Assembly (NCBI RefSeq): GCF_018860665.1
Contig: NZ_JAHKPK010000018.1
Location: 1 to 64,000 of the forward strand
Origin: Pacificibacter marinus
GTDB lineage: Bacteria > Pseudomonadota > Alphaproteobacteria > Rhodobacterales > Rhodobacteraceae
DNA: 64,000 nucleotides
Reading direction: 5' to 3'
Shown here: piece after piece, positions 53,701-62,861 of the stretch
Numbering within the stretch: position 1 is the stretch's first letter
Layout: each line of letters starts with the position of its first letter
Program-made: the position numbers and the translations under genes
Notes under the pieces: model-generated
The model's input: only the letters and a program-made list of their open reading frames with translations
What the model was told of the DNA's origin: nothing
Databases searched by the model: none

Positions 53701-54663
53701 ATCAAGTGTGACGTCTTTTGCAAGCGCGCCACCGTATAGTTCATCATCACCGGATCCACCTGTGATCGTATCTGCGCCCGCGCCACCATAAGCAACATCG
53801 TCGCCTGCATCGCCAGCAACAGTGTCGTCACCGATTTCACCAAAGAGCAAATCGTTGTCGTTCATGCCTTCCAAGAAATCGTCGCCAGTGCCGCCGTGCA
53901 GCTCGTCGTCGCCATCAACGCCACATAGGGTATCATCGCCAGATTCGCCGAAGACTTCATCATCTCCGTCACCTGAAATCACAAGATCGTCGCCCGCGCC
54001 AGCGTGAACGATGTCGTCGTCGCCAACTTCACCGTCCAACAATGCGTCATCATTGTCGATCATATCGCCGTCGGGATCACCTTCGTAATCAACCGTGATT
54101 GTATCATCGCCGTCAGTGCCTGAAACGATACCGTCCAAATTCGAGGCTTCGTCAAAGGAAATGTCAGCAATTTTTACGGTACCAGATGTAGAAGAATCGC
54201 TGCCGTTGTCGTGAATGACAGAAAAGCTCACGATTGGACCAGGGATCGTAACGGTTACTGTATCAAGCGCACCAGAGCCTTCGACGGCTGAGGTATCATT
54301 GCCGTCACCTTCGATCGAATTCCCATTAACTTCATGCTTGTACAGGTTCGAAAATGTAACTTCGACCTCTTCGCCCGCAGCGTTAAGCGCAACGATGGTG
54401 ACTTTATCGTCCCAACCACGGCCAGAATCGACGTCAAACACTTCAAAAGTGACATTTGAGACTTCTTCGGTGAAGGTAAACTCTGCAGTTGTCGGTTTAT
54501 CGACGCATGAGCTTTCCAGCTCTCCCCCAGACATTTTGAAGGAGTGACCATCTGATTTTGGTGTCGATACTGTGACACCAACTGTGCCGTCACCTGTGGA
54601 CGATGAGACTGTTGTTGAACCGTCAGCGCCGGTCGAGTTGAGGTCGAGTGTGTAATCGGACAT
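50785..54663 (-). CDS. Large RTX calcium-binding protein with C-terminal Hint domain
   Basis: A 1292-residue, very acidic protein. Residues 1-170: a beta-rich domain. About 175-320: RTX repeats. About 335-490: a beta-sandwich with the fold pattern of carbohydrate-binding modules. About 495-850: long RTX arrays in four higher-order units. About 880-1030: a DUF642/galactose-binding-like module (NLLVNGALESGQADG, SYTISVDVMQ). About 1035-1085: more RTX. From Cys1100 (CFTPGTMIATPKGE) to the end: a 193-residue Hint_2 domain with VSPNHR. Probably secreted by a type I system encoded elsewhere. Its C-terminal Hint is clearly homologous to that of the neighbour. The long plus-strand open frames over it are artefacts of its GGxGxD coding. 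Confidence 0.87.
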   Translation of the reverse strand: MSDYTLDLNSTGADGSTTVSSSTGDGTVGVTVSTPKSDGHSFKMSGGELESSCVDKPTTAEFTFTEEVSNVTFEVFDVDSGRGWDDKVTIVALNAAGEEVEVTFSNLYKHEVNGNSIEGDGNDTSAVEGSGALDTVTVTIPGPIVSFSVIHDNGSDSSTSGTVKIADISFDEASNLDGIVSGTDGDDTITVDYEGDPDGDMIDNDDALLDGEVGDDDIVHAGAGDDLVISGDGDDEVFGESGDDTLCGVDGDDELHGGTGDDFLEGMNDNDLLFGEIGDDTVAGDAGDDVAYGGAGADTITGGSGDDELYGGALAKDVTLDFNDLTTGEVVGNQFISDGVTISSASASNPVMVFDTANPTGGDSDLASSTLGNVLILSEDGDSTDPDDDASGGTFVFDFADVSTVNSLTFLDMDNGVGTVTLFDVDGAVIATIPTPTTANGGVATLDIDTAGVASMTVSLPGSGAIDNLSYSVDADAGDEADYIDGGSGDDYINGNAGDDTLLGGAGNDTIIDTSGSETVEGGSGDDFIDVSGANSGPNTFDELAADPSLLLDAALDDTPYPTDIYDDANPTDDIDYVDGGAGNDTIYTGDDADTVLGGDGDDTIYSGIDNDTVYGGSGNDTIIDVQGADYVDGGDGDDYIDVGNDTFSDYVGDDPALPNALYPYGSDQNTEDGKDTVYGGAGNDTILTGDDADYIDGGSGDDTINAGIDDDVVYGGTGNDTIIGGHGSDEIYGGDGDDYIDASDVDGVMNHTDESDDTDPAPENDRDYVDGGAGDDTIIGGDDTDTLLGGDGDDTIDGGIDNDMLYGNAGNDTIDGGDGDDLIVGDDSDLSENLLVNGALESGQADGTFSQVSSITGWQSNSGLIETWGNGFEGEFSKDGGTFIELDAERGLDSIYQDVDTTDGESYTISVDVMQRVEGSEDQVEVYFGGVLIDTIEPGDEWETYEFEVTGSGDDRLEFRELSDENSTYGPLLDNISLTSNDGSDILNGGAGDDTIYGNRGDDIIDGGDGNDTITGGTGADEIFGGADADTIIGGNAGDVVDGGEAGDDNDTLDLTGAGPLNIIYDPSNSENGTVDFLDGEGNVTGSMTFENIENVIPCFTPGTMIATPKGEVAVETLKVGDKVITRDNGLQTIRWVGHKTLSSVDLMLRTELCPVMIRKGALGNDLPERDMMVSPNHRMLVASEKAALYFDDHEVLVAAKHLTKMDGVELMGAEGVTYVHVMFDHHEVILGNGTWSESFQPGDFTLAGIGEEQREEIFSIFPELREKSGRGHYETARRVLRKHEAELLVS
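52190..53240 (-). repeat. Four higher-order RTX units of about 95 residues
   Basis: Each unit starts with a D-Y/T-x-D/Y-G-G-A/S-G segment (at about 53225, 52945, 52640 and 52365), runs through four to six nonapeptides (GGDGDDTIYSGIDNDTV type) and closes with a non-RTX linker containing D/E- and P-rich sequence. Spacing is 280-300 bp. Nonapeptide motifs are certain; the unit borders are approximate. Confidence 0.65.
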
Positions 54664-54977
54664 GTTTAAAGCTCCTGGTTGCCGCCGCGCTCATCGCTGT
54701 TCACGACGACGACGCAAGTGTAATGGTTATGAGATTTTGCCAAAGCAAAGCAGACGGGATTGACGCCATTTAAGGTGGAGAATGCGCGGTGGGCGCTCGG
54801 ACGATATGATCGACATTTTGTCATACTAGACACTTTGCCATACTCTCTCTCCTACACACGTAAGGACACCCAAACGCGATTACCCGAAGGCGTTACTGGC
54901 CACCAAAAGCCACGTAAACGGAGAACTCGAAACATCCAGCAAGGCAAAACTTACCTCATCCCGCAAGCGGGTTACAC
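54664..54977. other. Upstream region of the large RTX gene
   Basis: About 310 bp with no clear gene. It should contain the promoter of the minus-strand RTX gene. A plus-strand open frame starts at 54760, but its composition is poor. Confidence 0.3.
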
Positions 54978-55202
54978 ATGTCTACAGCAGCAGCGGAACG
55001 AGCAACCATTCCAAATACCACACGGACACGTATGCCAGATGATCAAACGATCACCCTTCTACGCGGCCGCCCCCGTGGCCGAAAAATTATGCCCCCCAGT
55101 GGGCATGTCGAGTCATACGATCAAATGGTCCAACTGCAAAATACGTTTTCACTCATCGCAGGTCGAAAAAGACGAAAAAGACAAGTTGATGCAGTTGGTT
55201 AA
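54978..55202 (+). CDS. Possible small basic protein
   Basis: An uncertain 74-residue frame (starts MSTAAAERATIPNTT) with an AT-hook-like RGRPRGRK stretch and a basic GRKRRKRQ segment near the C-terminus. No strong ribosome-binding site. An overlapping, longer frame (54760-55236) competes with it and looks less protein-like. I do not recognise either. Confidence 0.22.
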   Translation: MSTAAAERATIPNTTRTRMPDDQTITLLRGRPRGRKIMPPSGHVESYDQMVQLQNTFSLIAGRKRRKRQVDAVG

Positions 55203-55654
55203 CGGCCGAGTCATCGCGTGTGATTGGGTTGAGTAACACAACCTTGAGGTAAGTTGGAATCAGAGCAAAGGCCTTTAGGCTTATGTTTTTCAAACACTTA
55301 CAGAACAGCGATGAATGCCCTAAGTTGCCCTTAGGTCATTAATCTTCTGAACGCTGCGTCAAAGTCTCTCATTACGTAGGGTGATCCATTTTTTTGCCAC
55401 CATTCTGACGGCATCCCATCGTGCTGCTCAACAATGCGATCCACGTGATTAAATTTACGCTATTCTGGAAACAGTATGGGCGTTCAAATGGCGAATCAGA
55501 GCGAGAATCTGTCTCATATAAGGCAAATGATTCGCGATCCCAAAGCCCCGTAAGCGATCAATTATGGTTAAAAATTTGAAGACAAAGCGCCACAAATTGA
55601 TCTTGTGTTCAGCGGTGCATCCTGAAGAATATGGCATTTTAGAAGCCAAAAATA
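55203..55654. other. Intergenic region without clear gene
   Basis: About 450 bp. One dyad, CCTAAG-TTGCC-CTTAGG at 55318-55334 within flanking ATG/CAT, could be a weak terminator or operator. Nothing else is evident. Confidence 0.3.
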
Positions 55655-55687
55655 GAAAAACCCCAAAAGCCCATATGCTTTGGGGTC
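55655..55687 (-). terminator. Intrinsic terminator after tRNA-Leu
   Basis: Minus strand ACCCCAAA / TTTGGGGT stem followed by TTTTTC; 36 bp beyond the tRNA 3' end. Confidence 0.85.
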
Positions 55688-55721
55688 TGTCAGACATTCT
55701 CGAAGGAATGCAATTTTGGAA

Positions 55722-55808
55722 TGGTACCCGCGGGCGGACTCGAACCGCCAAGCCTGTTACAGCGGGGGATTTTGAATCCCCTGTGTCTACCAATTCCACC
55801 ACGCGGGC
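55722..55808 (-). tRNA. tRNA-Leu (anticodon CAA)
   Basis: On the minus strand the acceptor GCCCGCG pairs with CGCGGGT, with A discriminator and encoded CCA. The anticodon arm is GGGGA-TTCAAAA-TCCCC, anticodon CAA (reads UUG). The long variable arm and T-arm GGTTCGAGTCC identify a class II tRNA of 87 nt. Confidence 0.96.
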
Positions 55809-56404
55809 AGATCGAAGTTTTGGGTCGCTTAAAACCGTTTGCTTCGTCGTGTGAGGGATTTAGCGAAGCGCGCCGCCGTCCACAAGAGGGATATGACAGT
55901 TCTTGATAAAAAAATGTCATTTTCTTTTGGGGTGAACGGAAACGCCCTTATTTTTAAGGCCATTCGCCAAAGTCGCGCAGCGCCAAAAACATCGCAGACC
56001 ACGATGAGACCGCAATCATAGCCTGTTTTCATCAAAATTGGCTTTGTTGAGAGCTGATATGGGAACATCCACAGGATTGAGAAGCCCGGCCAGCAGTGCG
56101 CACCCAAATGAGAAAAGCCATCTGCCCGATTTTCGAACAGGCTTAGAGCAAAGAAAACCGCCCTGCCCCAATTGGCTGACACACACATATAGTTCTGGAT
56201 ATCTACAATTTAGACCAAAGTGATTGAAGCAAACGGCACGCCCCAGCCCGACCGTGTCACGGCAGTTTCCGCGGGCACCAATAGATACATGCACAGATTA
56301 GCGTCAGAGCGTGGTCTCAAAGGGTAAAATGCGGTGATCTGACCTTGACCCACAGGCAGCAATACGGCCTAAAGAGGCAAAACAGGTTTTGAGGATTTGG
56401 GCAT
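55809..56404. other. 596-bp intergenic region
   Basis: Lies between tRNA-Leu (minus) and the yqaA-like gene (plus). Open frames on both strands (for example 55829-56188 minus) lack ribosome-binding sites and known motifs. It must include the tRNA promoter and probably that of yqaA. I see no RNA structure with a terminator. Confidence 0.3.
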
Positions 56405-56983
56405 ATGTTGAAACGGCTTTATGATTGGACTCTGTCCATGGCGCAACACCCGCGCGCGTTATGGGCTTTGGCTTTGGTCGCGTTCGTTGAAAGCTCGGTC
56501 TTTCCGATCCCGCCTGATATTTTAATGATCCCATTGATCGTTGCGCGCCCCAAAGATGCGTTTAAGATCGCGTTTGTTGCCACTCTGGCCTCGGTCGCTG
56601 GCGGGATGCTTGGCTATTTCATCGGTTATGGTGCCTTCGAGACCATTGGTCGTCCGGTGCTCGAATTCTACGGCAAAGACGCGTATTTCGATGAATTCAA
56701 AGAGACATACAACCAATATGGCGCTTGGGCTGTGTTGATCGCAGGCGTCACACCCTTTCCTTATAAAGTCATCACCATCTTGTCGGGGGCAACGGCTTTG
56801 TCCCTGCCCGTCTTTATCGCGGCCTCTGTTGCCGCGCGCGCTTTGCGGTTCTTTATTGTTGCCGCCTTGTTGTGGAAATTCGGCGAACCTATTCGCGATT
56901 TCATTGAAAAGCGTTTGGGGCTGATGTTCACGCTTTTTGTCATCTTACTTGTGGGCGGCTTTGCCGTGGTGAAATTCCTATGA
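56405..56983 (+). CDS. YqaA/DedA-type membrane protein
   Basis: A 192-residue membrane protein of the SNARE-associated/DedA superfamily, YqaA branch. The N-terminal ALVAFVESSVFPIPPDILMIPL, the glycine-rich re-entrant region (SVAGGMLGYFIGYGAFE) and the Arg-containing GVTPFPYKVITILSGAT are characteristic. DedA proteins are thought to act in phospholipid or undecaprenyl phosphate recycling. It overlaps dsbB by 4 bases (ATGA). Confidence 0.85.
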   Translation: MLKRLYDWTLSMAQHPRALWALALVAFVESSVFPIPPDILMIPLIVARPKDAFKIAFVATLASVAGGMLGYFIGYGAFETIGRPVLEFYGKDAYFDEFKETYNQYGAWAVLIAGVTPFPYKVITILSGATALSLPVFIAASVAARALRFFIVAALLWKFGEPIRDFIEKRLGLMFTLFVILLVGGFAVVKFL

Positions 56984-57453
56984 AAAAATTGACACGTACA
57001 CATTTGGTGATCTTGGCGGCGGGTGGATCGCTTGCGCTTTTGCTTGGTGCTTTCTTATTCCAAGTTTTGGGGTATCCGCCCTGTAAAATGTGTTTTTGGC
57101 AACGTTGGCCCCACGCGGCTGCTATCTTGATCGGGGCAGCCTATATGGGCCTGCGCGCCCGTGTCTTAATATGGCTGGGCGCGCTTGCCGCAGCAGTGAC
57201 CTCGGGCATTGGCGCCTATCATGCTGGTGTTGAATACAAATGGTGGGAAGGCCCAACCTCTTGCACAGGCGGCAGCAACGCGCTGTCTGGCCTCACCGGA
57301 AGCGATCTTTTGCCCGGATCGGCCACCAAAGCGATCGTCATGTGTGACGAGGTGTCATGGCAGCTGTTGGGCCTGTCTATGGCCAGCTATAATTTCATCT
57401 TTTCAGCGCTTCTGGTCGTCGTTTGGGTCATGGCGGCACGCAAAGACGCTTAA
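56980..57453 (+). CDS. dsbB: Disulfide bond formation protein B
   Basis: A 157-residue protein with four transmembrane helices. The first cysteine pair is in YPPCKMCFWQRWPH (CxxC, with the quinone-site Arg close by), the second in the second periplasmic loop (TSCTGG and IVMCDEVSW). DsbB reoxidises DsbA and passes electrons to quinone. Translationally coupled with the YqaA protein; no dsbA is present in the window. Confidence 0.92.
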   Translation: MKKLTRTHLVILAAGGSLALLLGAFLFQVLGYPPCKMCFWQRWPHAAAILIGAAYMGLRARVLIWLGALAAAVTSGIGAYHAGVEYKWWEGPTSCTGGSNALSGLTGSDLLPGSATKAIVMCDEVSWQLLGLSMASYNFIFSALLVVVWVMAARKDA

Positions 57454-57576
57454 AGCGCATCACAAGGTTACTGAGGGCCCTCTAAGGGCCCAATGAGCCA
57501 TTGCACCCTATATACTGTCTGGGGTAGACTACAGGTCAACGATATATAGACCTCAAAACAACCACAGGCGGACATC

Positions 57577-60351
57577 GTGAGCGACACTCCTCAAACTCCT
57601 GACTCCGAAGACGAAACACCACGCGAACCTATGTTCCATGATGGGCCGAACATCTCGATCACGTCCGAGATGAAAAGCTCTTATTTGGACTACGCGATGA
57701 GCGTAATCGTCAGCCGCGCTATTCCGGATTTGCGCGATGGTTTGAAACCTGTGCACCGTCGCATCATCTATTCGATGTACGAAAAAGGCATCACCCACGA
57801 CAAAACCTACCGTAAATCGGCAAAATCTGTCGGCGATGTGATGGGCTCTTACCACCCGCATGGCGATAGCGCGATCTACGACGCTTTGGTGCGTATGGCG
57901 CAAGATTTTTCGATGTCTTTACCGCTTGTCGATGGTCAAGGTAACTTTGGCTCTATGGACGGTGATAGTGCGGCGGCGATGCGTTACACGGAATCGCGTC
58001 TGCAAAAAGTCACCTCTTACATGACGGGCGATTTGGACAAAGACACTGTCGATTTCACCGACAACTACGACGGCAAAGAGCGCGAACCCACCGTCTTGCC
58101 TGCACGTTTCCCGAATATGTTGGTCAACGGTGCTGGCGGTATCGCGGTCGGCATGGCGACGAACATCCCGCCGCATAATTTGGGCGAAGTGATCGATGCC
58201 ACGCTTGAGCTGATCGACAATCCTGACTTGTCGATGGAGCGGTTGATGGAAATCATCCCTGGTCCTGACTTCCCGACTGGCGCGATCATGTTGGGCCGCT
58301 CTGGTGCGCGTAAAGCCTATCTTGAGGGCCGTGGATCTGTGATCATTCGCGCCAAAACCCATGTCGAGGAACTGCGCAAGGACCGTTATGCGATTGTTGT
58401 GGACGAGATTCCCTATCAGGTGAATAAATCCACGATGATCGAAAAAATCGCCGAACTTGTGCGCGATAAAAAGGTCGAAGGCATCGCCCACGTCCAAGAT
58501 GAATCTGATCGCGTTGGCGTGCGGGTTGTGGTCGAATTGAAACGCGATGCCACGCCCGAAGTCGTGTTGAACCAATTGTTCCGCTTCACGCCATTGCAAA
58601 CATACTTTGGTTGTAACATGTTGGCGCTGAACTCTGGTCGTCCTGAGCAGCTGACCTTGCGTGATTTCTTGACCTACTTCATCTCGTTCCGTGAAGAAGT
58701 TGTGGCGCGCCGCACCGCGTTTGAACTGCGCAAAGCCCGTGATCGCGCGCATATCTTGTGTGGTTTGGCTGTGGCTGTGACCAATGTCGACGAAATCGTC
58801 GCCACCATCCGCGCCTCTGCCGATGCGGCCGAAGCGCGTGCCAAATTGATGACGCGTCGCTGGCCTGCTCATGACATCGCGCCCTATATCAAACTGGTTG
58901 ATGATCCGTCGCACACGATCAATGAAGATGGCACCTATAACCTGTCAGAAGTTCAAACCCGCGCGATTTTGGAACTGCGTTTGCAGCGCCTGACACAGAT
59001 CGGTGTCAAAGAAGTCACCGACGAGTTGCAAGAACTTGCTGGTAAAATCAAAGACTACCTTGAAATTCTGGCCTCACGCGAACGCATCATGGAGATCATT
59101 TCGAACGAATTGATCGAAGTGAAAACCCAGTTCGCTGTGCCGCGTCGGACCGAGATTGTCGATTGGTCTGGAGATTCCTCTGACGAAGATCTGATCGAAA
59201 AAGAAGACATGGTCGTGACCATTACTTCGTCCGGTTGGGCCAAACGCACGCCATTGGCCGATTACCGCGCACAAAAACGTGGTGGTAAAGGTCTGTCTGG
59301 CATGGCGACCAAAGACGAAGATGTGATCACCACGCTCTTTGTGGCCAACACCCATACGCAGCTGCTGTTCTTTACTGACGATGGCATGGCCTACAAGTTG
59401 AAAACATGGCGTTTGCCGCTTGGGGGACGTACCGCTAAGGGCAAACCGATTGTCAATATTCTGCCTATCCCAACAGGTGTTGGCATTGCGGCGATCATGC
59501 CGGTGGACCGTGACGAAGTGGAATGGGACGACCTGCAAATCGTCTTTGCAACATCCAAAGGCTCTGTGCGTCGTAACCGCCTGTCTGACTTCACCAATGT
59601 GAAATCAAACGGCAAGATTGCGATGAAATTCGAGGGCGAAGATGAGGGCACGCGCCTGATCAATGCGCGCATTTGCGATGAAAATGATGACGTTATGCTT
59701 GTGACGTCTTCTGGTCGCGCCATCCGGTTCCCTGTCACTGACGTGCGTGTGTTCAATTCGCGTGCTTCATTGGGGGTTCGTGGTATCAAGATGACCGACG
59801 ATGAAGTTGTGTCGATGTCTGTGATCCGTCACTTTGAAGCGGAGGCCTCTGAACGCGCTGCTTACCTTAAAATGCGTCGTGCGCAAGCTGGTGCGGATGA
59901 GGCTGAGGGAACCGATGATGACGAAGAAGCCGTCGAGGGCTCCATCAGCCAAGAGCGTTTCGAGGAAATGAAAGCCGCAGAAGAACTGCTGGTGACCATT
60001 TCTGAAAGCGGCACTGGCAAGCTGTCGTCCAGCCATGACTATCCCGTTCGGGGCCGTGGTGGTATGGGCGTCACGGCGATGGATAAAGCGATGCGTGGCG
60101 GGCCTCTTGTTGCGTCCTTCCCTGTCTCGCTGGATGACCAGATCATGCTTGCGACCTCTAAAGGCCAATCTATCCGCTGCCCTGTGCAAGGCATCTCCTT
60201 CCGCTCGCGCTCAGCTGGTGGTGTGAAGGTGTTCAATACAGGAAAAGGCGAAGTGGTTGTGTCCGTGGCCTATATTGCGGAAAGCGATGAAGATGAGGCC
60301 GATGTGGTTGATGGCACAGCGGCTGAGACGCCGGATGCGCCCACAAGCTAA
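57577..60351 (+). CDS. gyrA: DNA gyrase subunit A
   Basis: A 924-residue GyrA. The catalytic tyrosine is Tyr137 in AMRYTESRL, and the quinolone-resistance region GDSAIYDA has the wild-type Ser98 and Asp102. The C-terminal beta-pinwheel carries a GyrA box ([11 protein letters not shown]). An acidic insert of about 35 residues around 775-810 ([17 protein letters not shown]) is typical of alphaproteobacterial GyrA. It cuts and passes DNA with GyrB to introduce negative supercoils. Start is GTG 57577. Confidence 0.97.
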   Translation: MSDTPQTPDSEDETPREPMFHDGPNISITSEMKSSYLDYAMSVIVSRAIPDLRDGLKPVHRRIIYSMYEKGITHDKTYRKSAKSVGDVMGSYHPHGDSAIYDALVRMAQDFSMSLPLVDGQGNFGSMDGDSAAAMRYTESRLQKVTSYMTGDLDKDTVDFTDNYDGKEREPTVLPARFPNMLVNGAGGIAVGMATNIPPHNLGEVIDATLELIDNPDLSMERLMEIIPGPDFPTGAIMLGRSGARKAYLEGRGSVIIRAKTHVEELRKDRYAIVVDEIPYQVNKSTMIEKIAELVRDKKVEGIAHVQDESDRVGVRVVVELKRDATPEVVLNQLFRFTPLQTYFGCNMLALNSGRPEQLTLRDFLTYFISFREEVVARRTAFELRKARDRAHILCGLAVAVTNVDEIVATIRASADAAEARAKLMTRRWPAHDIAPYIKLVDDPSHTINEDGTYNLSEVQTRAILELRLQRLTQIGVKEVTDELQELAGKIKDYLEILASRERIMEIISNELIEVKTQFAVPRRTEIVDWSGDSSDEDLIEKEDMVVTITSSGWAKRTPLADYRAQKRGGKGLSGMATKDEDVITTLFVANTHTQLLFFTDDGMAYKLKTWRLPLGGRTAKGKPIVNILPIPTGVGIAAIMPVDRDEVEWDDLQIVFATSKGSVRRNRLSDFTNVKSNGKIAMKFEGEDEGTRLINARICDENDDVMLVTSSGRAIRFPVTDVRVFNSRASLGVRGIKMTDDEVVSMSVIRHFEAEASERAAYLKMRRAQAGADEAEGTDDDEEAVEGSISQERFEEMKAAEELLVTISESGTGKLSSSHDYPVRGRGGMGVTAMDKAMRGGPLVASFPVSLDDQIMLATSKGQSIRCPVQGISFRSRSAGGVKVFNTGKGEVVVSVAYIAESDEDEADVVDGTAAETPDAPTS

Positions 60352-60384
60352 ACTCCACTCACGATAAATTGATTAAACTTTACA

Positions 60385-60408
60385 TTTGAGGGCCTTAGGG
60401 CCCTCAAA
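60385..60408 (+). terminator. Hairpin terminator after gyrA
   Basis: TTTGAGGGCC / GGCCCTCAAA, perfect 10-bp arms with a 4-base loop, 34 bp past the gyrA stop; no long U tract. Confidence 0.65.
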
Positions 60409-60546
60409 TCATGTTGAGCATAAGACTAATCTGACCCATTTGTTGCCGCATTGCAACTGCGCCATTCATTGCCAATTTAGGCGCTGGTCTTTCTCCTGCA
60501 ATACGCCGTAGAGGTCGGCCTGTATTTATAATGGAGATCCCAAACA

Positions 60547-61425
60547 ATGAAAAATATCGCTCTTGCACTTACAGGCTTGGCCGCAATTTCCGCAGCGCCA
60601 GCTTTTGCAGAAACAACATACCTGTCGTTCGACTTGGGCTACTCCGAATTGTCTGAAGGCGGTGATACACTTGAAAATTTGTCAGGTGCAGCAGCGTTTG
60701 AGGGTAAATCAGGTAAGTTTACTTACGGCGCTGAATTGTCAGGCGCAAAGTTCTCAATTGGTGGCGGCGATCTGAATATTTCAGAAATTTCAGCAATTCT
60801 TGGCTATGATATTACCTCGGCAATCACAGTTTTTGCAGGCGCCAGCGTTTTTGAAATTGAAGACGAAGAATTCACATCTTTAACCGCAGGTGCAGAATAT
60901 GCCTTGGGTGATCTGACTTTTGGTGCGGCTTACACCAACACTGAAGTCGACGGTTTCGAATCCGATGGCGGCCAAGCTTACGTTGACTATGACACAGCCG
61001 CACTCGACGCTTACTTCGGCGTTGCTTTCGGTGACGACATGGATGACATCTACTTTGCAGGCCTGTCACGTGACGTTGCCGCATACGAAGTTGAATTCGA
61101 CGCAATCGTTGTTGACGAACTCAACGTTTACACATTGTCCGGTTCTTACAACATCCGTGACAACATCCGTCTGAACGCTTCTGTTGATTACTTCGACGCA
61201 TATGGCGACGACTTGACACAAGCGAGCATCGGCGCTGGCTACATGGTTGCAGACAACATCTGGGTTGATGCATCATACAACTCACTCGAAATCGACGGCG
61301 ATAGCGTTGACGGCTTTGGTTTGGCTGTTTCCTTTGAAACTGGCGACCGTGGTTTGCGTGCCTCTGAGCGCGTGATGACAGCATACGACTACTTGTCAAC
61401 TCTGCCAGTACTCGGCGGCATCTAA
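60547..61425 (+). CDS. Outer-membrane beta-barrel (porin-like) protein
   Basis: A 292-residue protein with a signal peptide (cleavage likely after APAFA) and alternating amphipathic strands: TTYLSFDLGYSEL, FTYGAELSGAKFSI, ITVFAGASVFEI, LTFGAAYTNTEVDG, IWVDASYNSLEID. This is the pattern of Rhodobacterales porin-type barrels, perhaps 12-14 strands. Unusually acidic. The protein ends in GGI rather than the typical terminal Phe, and an extra 30-residue tail follows the last strand, so outer-membrane insertion is likely but not certain. Own terminator downstream. Confidence 0.75.
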   Translation: MKNIALALTGLAAISAAPAFAETTYLSFDLGYSELSEGGDTLENLSGAAAFEGKSGKFTYGAELSGAKFSIGGGDLNISEISAILGYDITSAITVFAGASVFEIEDEEFTSLTAGAEYALGDLTFGAAYTNTEVDGFESDGGQAYVDYDTAALDAYFGVAFGDDMDDIYFAGLSRDVAAYEVEFDAIVVDELNVYTLSGSYNIRDNIRLNASVDYFDAYGDDLTQASIGAGYMVADNIWVDASYNSLEIDGDSVDGFGLAVSFETGDRGLRASERVMTAYDYLSTLPVLGGI

Positions 61426-61450
61426 GCTCTACGCTTTCTTAACACATCGA

Positions 61451-61477
61451 AAAGGGCTGCCACGTGCGGCCCTTTTT
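61451..61477 (+). terminator. Intrinsic terminator
   Basis: AAAGGGCTGC / GCGGCCCTTT, 10-bp stem with one G-U, then TT; ends the beta-barrel gene. Confidence 0.85.
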
Positions 61478-61514
61478 GCTTTTCTAAGCCCCTCAATCGG
61501 GCTACATCCCCCTT

Positions 61515-62861
61515 ATGACAGATAAAACACTCCACATCGTTGGCGGCGGCATGGCCGGATCAGAGGCTGCTTGGCAAGCGGCCAATTTGGGTATTCAAGT
61601 GGTGATCCACGAGATGCGGCCCAAGGTAGAAACCTTTGCACATCAGACGGGCAATTTGGCCGAAATGGTCTGTTCCAACTCGTTTCGTTCTGACGACTCT
61701 GAACAAAACGCTGTTGGGCTGTTGCATTGGGAAATGCGCGCCGCAAATGGCCTGATCATGGCCGCAGCAGAGCAGCACCGCCTGCCCGCTGGTGGCGCTT
61801 TGGCAGTGGACCGCGATGCCTTTGCTGAATTTGTGACTGAGAAAATCAACGCCCATCCGAATATCACTGTTGAGTTCGGCGAAGTGAATGAGATTCCATC
61901 AACGGGCACTTGGATTTTCGCCACAGGCCCCCTGACCTCGCCCGCACTCGGGCAAGCAATTGCGAAAGAGACCGGTGCAGATCGTTTGGCCTTTTTCGAT
62001 GCCATCGCGCCGATCATCTATCATGACAGCATCAACATGGATGTGGCATGGATGCAGTCACGCTATGACAAAGGCGAGACCGAGGAAGAGCAAAAAGCCT
62101 ATCTCAATTGCCCAATGACCAAAGACCAATACGAGGCCTTCATCGACGCGCTTTTGGAGGCGGATAAGACCGAATTCCACGAGGGCGAAACCGCTGGCTA
62201 TTTTGACGGCTGCTTGCCCATCGAAGTGATGGCCGAACGGGGGCGTGAAACCTTGCGCTTTGGTCCGATGAAACCCGTGGGCCTGACCAATGCCAATGAT
62301 CCTGAAAACAAACCCTACGCCGTGGTGCAACTGCGCCGCGACAACAAACTTGGCACGCTGTATAATATTGTCGGGTTTCAAACCAAAATGAAATACGGCG
62401 CGCAGGCGGATGTATTTAAGATGATCCCAGGTTTGGAAGATGCCAAATTTGCCCGTCTTGGCGGTATCCATCGCAATACATTTTTGAATTCACCAACATT
62501 GCTTGATGATCAGATGCGATTGAAATCAAAGCCAAATATACGTTTCGCCGGTCAAGTCACAGGCGTCGAAGGCTATGTTGAATCTGCTGCGATGGGATTG
62601 CTGGCAGGGCGTTTGGCGGCGCATGAAATTCTGGGCAAGCCCATCACATCGCCCCCCGGCACAACCGCAACGGGCGCATTGATCCATCACATCACCGGCG
62701 GCGCTGAGGCGAAAACCTTTCAGCCGATGAATGTGAACTTTGGATTATTCCCGCCTGTCGAAGGTCTAAAATCCGGCAGACGTGGACGCAAAGACCGCTA
62801 CAAAGCCTATACAGATCGCGCAAAATCACAATTTAATGAATGGCTTGAAGGTCAGTCTTAA
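61515..62861 (+). CDS. trmFO: Methylenetetrahydrofolate-tRNA-(uracil-5-)-methyltransferase
   Basis: A 448-residue flavoprotein that forms ribothymidine at tRNA position 54 using methylene-THF. FAD-binding [14 protein letters not shown], the family motif [30 protein letters not shown] and [16 protein letters not shown] are visible. Its stop overlaps the gluQ start (TAATG), coupling two tRNA-modification enzymes. Confidence 0.95.
   Translation: MTDKTLHIVGGGMAGSEAAWQAANLGIQVVIHEMRPKVETFAHQTGNLAEMVCSNSFRSDDSEQNAVGLLHWEMRAANGLIMAAAEQHRLPAGGALAVDRDAFAEFVTEKINAHPNITVEFGEVNEIPSTGTWIFATGPLTSPALGQAIAKETGADRLAFFDAIAPIIYHDSINMDVAWMQSRYDKGETEEEQKAYLNCPMTKDQYEAFIDALLEADKTEFHEGETAGYFDGCLPIEVMAERGRETLRFGPMKPVGLTNANDPENKPYAVVQLRRDNKLGTLYNIVGFQTKMKYGAQADVFKMIPGLEDAKFARLGGIHRNTFLNSPTLLDDQMRLKSKPNIRFAGQVTGVEGYVESAAMGLLAGRLAAHEILGKPITSPPGTTATGALIHHITGGAEAKTFQPMNVNFGLFPPVEGLKSGRRGRKDRYKAYTDRAKSQFNEWLEGQS

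Noticed and set aside
48485-54663. Regularly spaced short repeats that could suggest a CRISPR array
   Set aside because: The repeats are 27-bp multiples within an open reading frame and encode GGxGxDxx RTX motifs; no unique spacers and no cas genes.
54760-55236. Plus-strand open frame of 158 codons upstream of the large RTX gene
   Set aside because: Poor protein-like composition and no start signal; an overlapping 74-codon frame is listed instead at low confidence.
55829-56188. Minus-strand open frame of 119 codons next to tRNA-Leu
   Set aside because: No ribosome-binding site or recognisable motif; adjacent frames of similar quality exist on both strands.
57919-58914. Minus-strand open frame of 331 codons
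   Set aside because: Antisense to gyrA; His/Arg-rich shadow with no motif.
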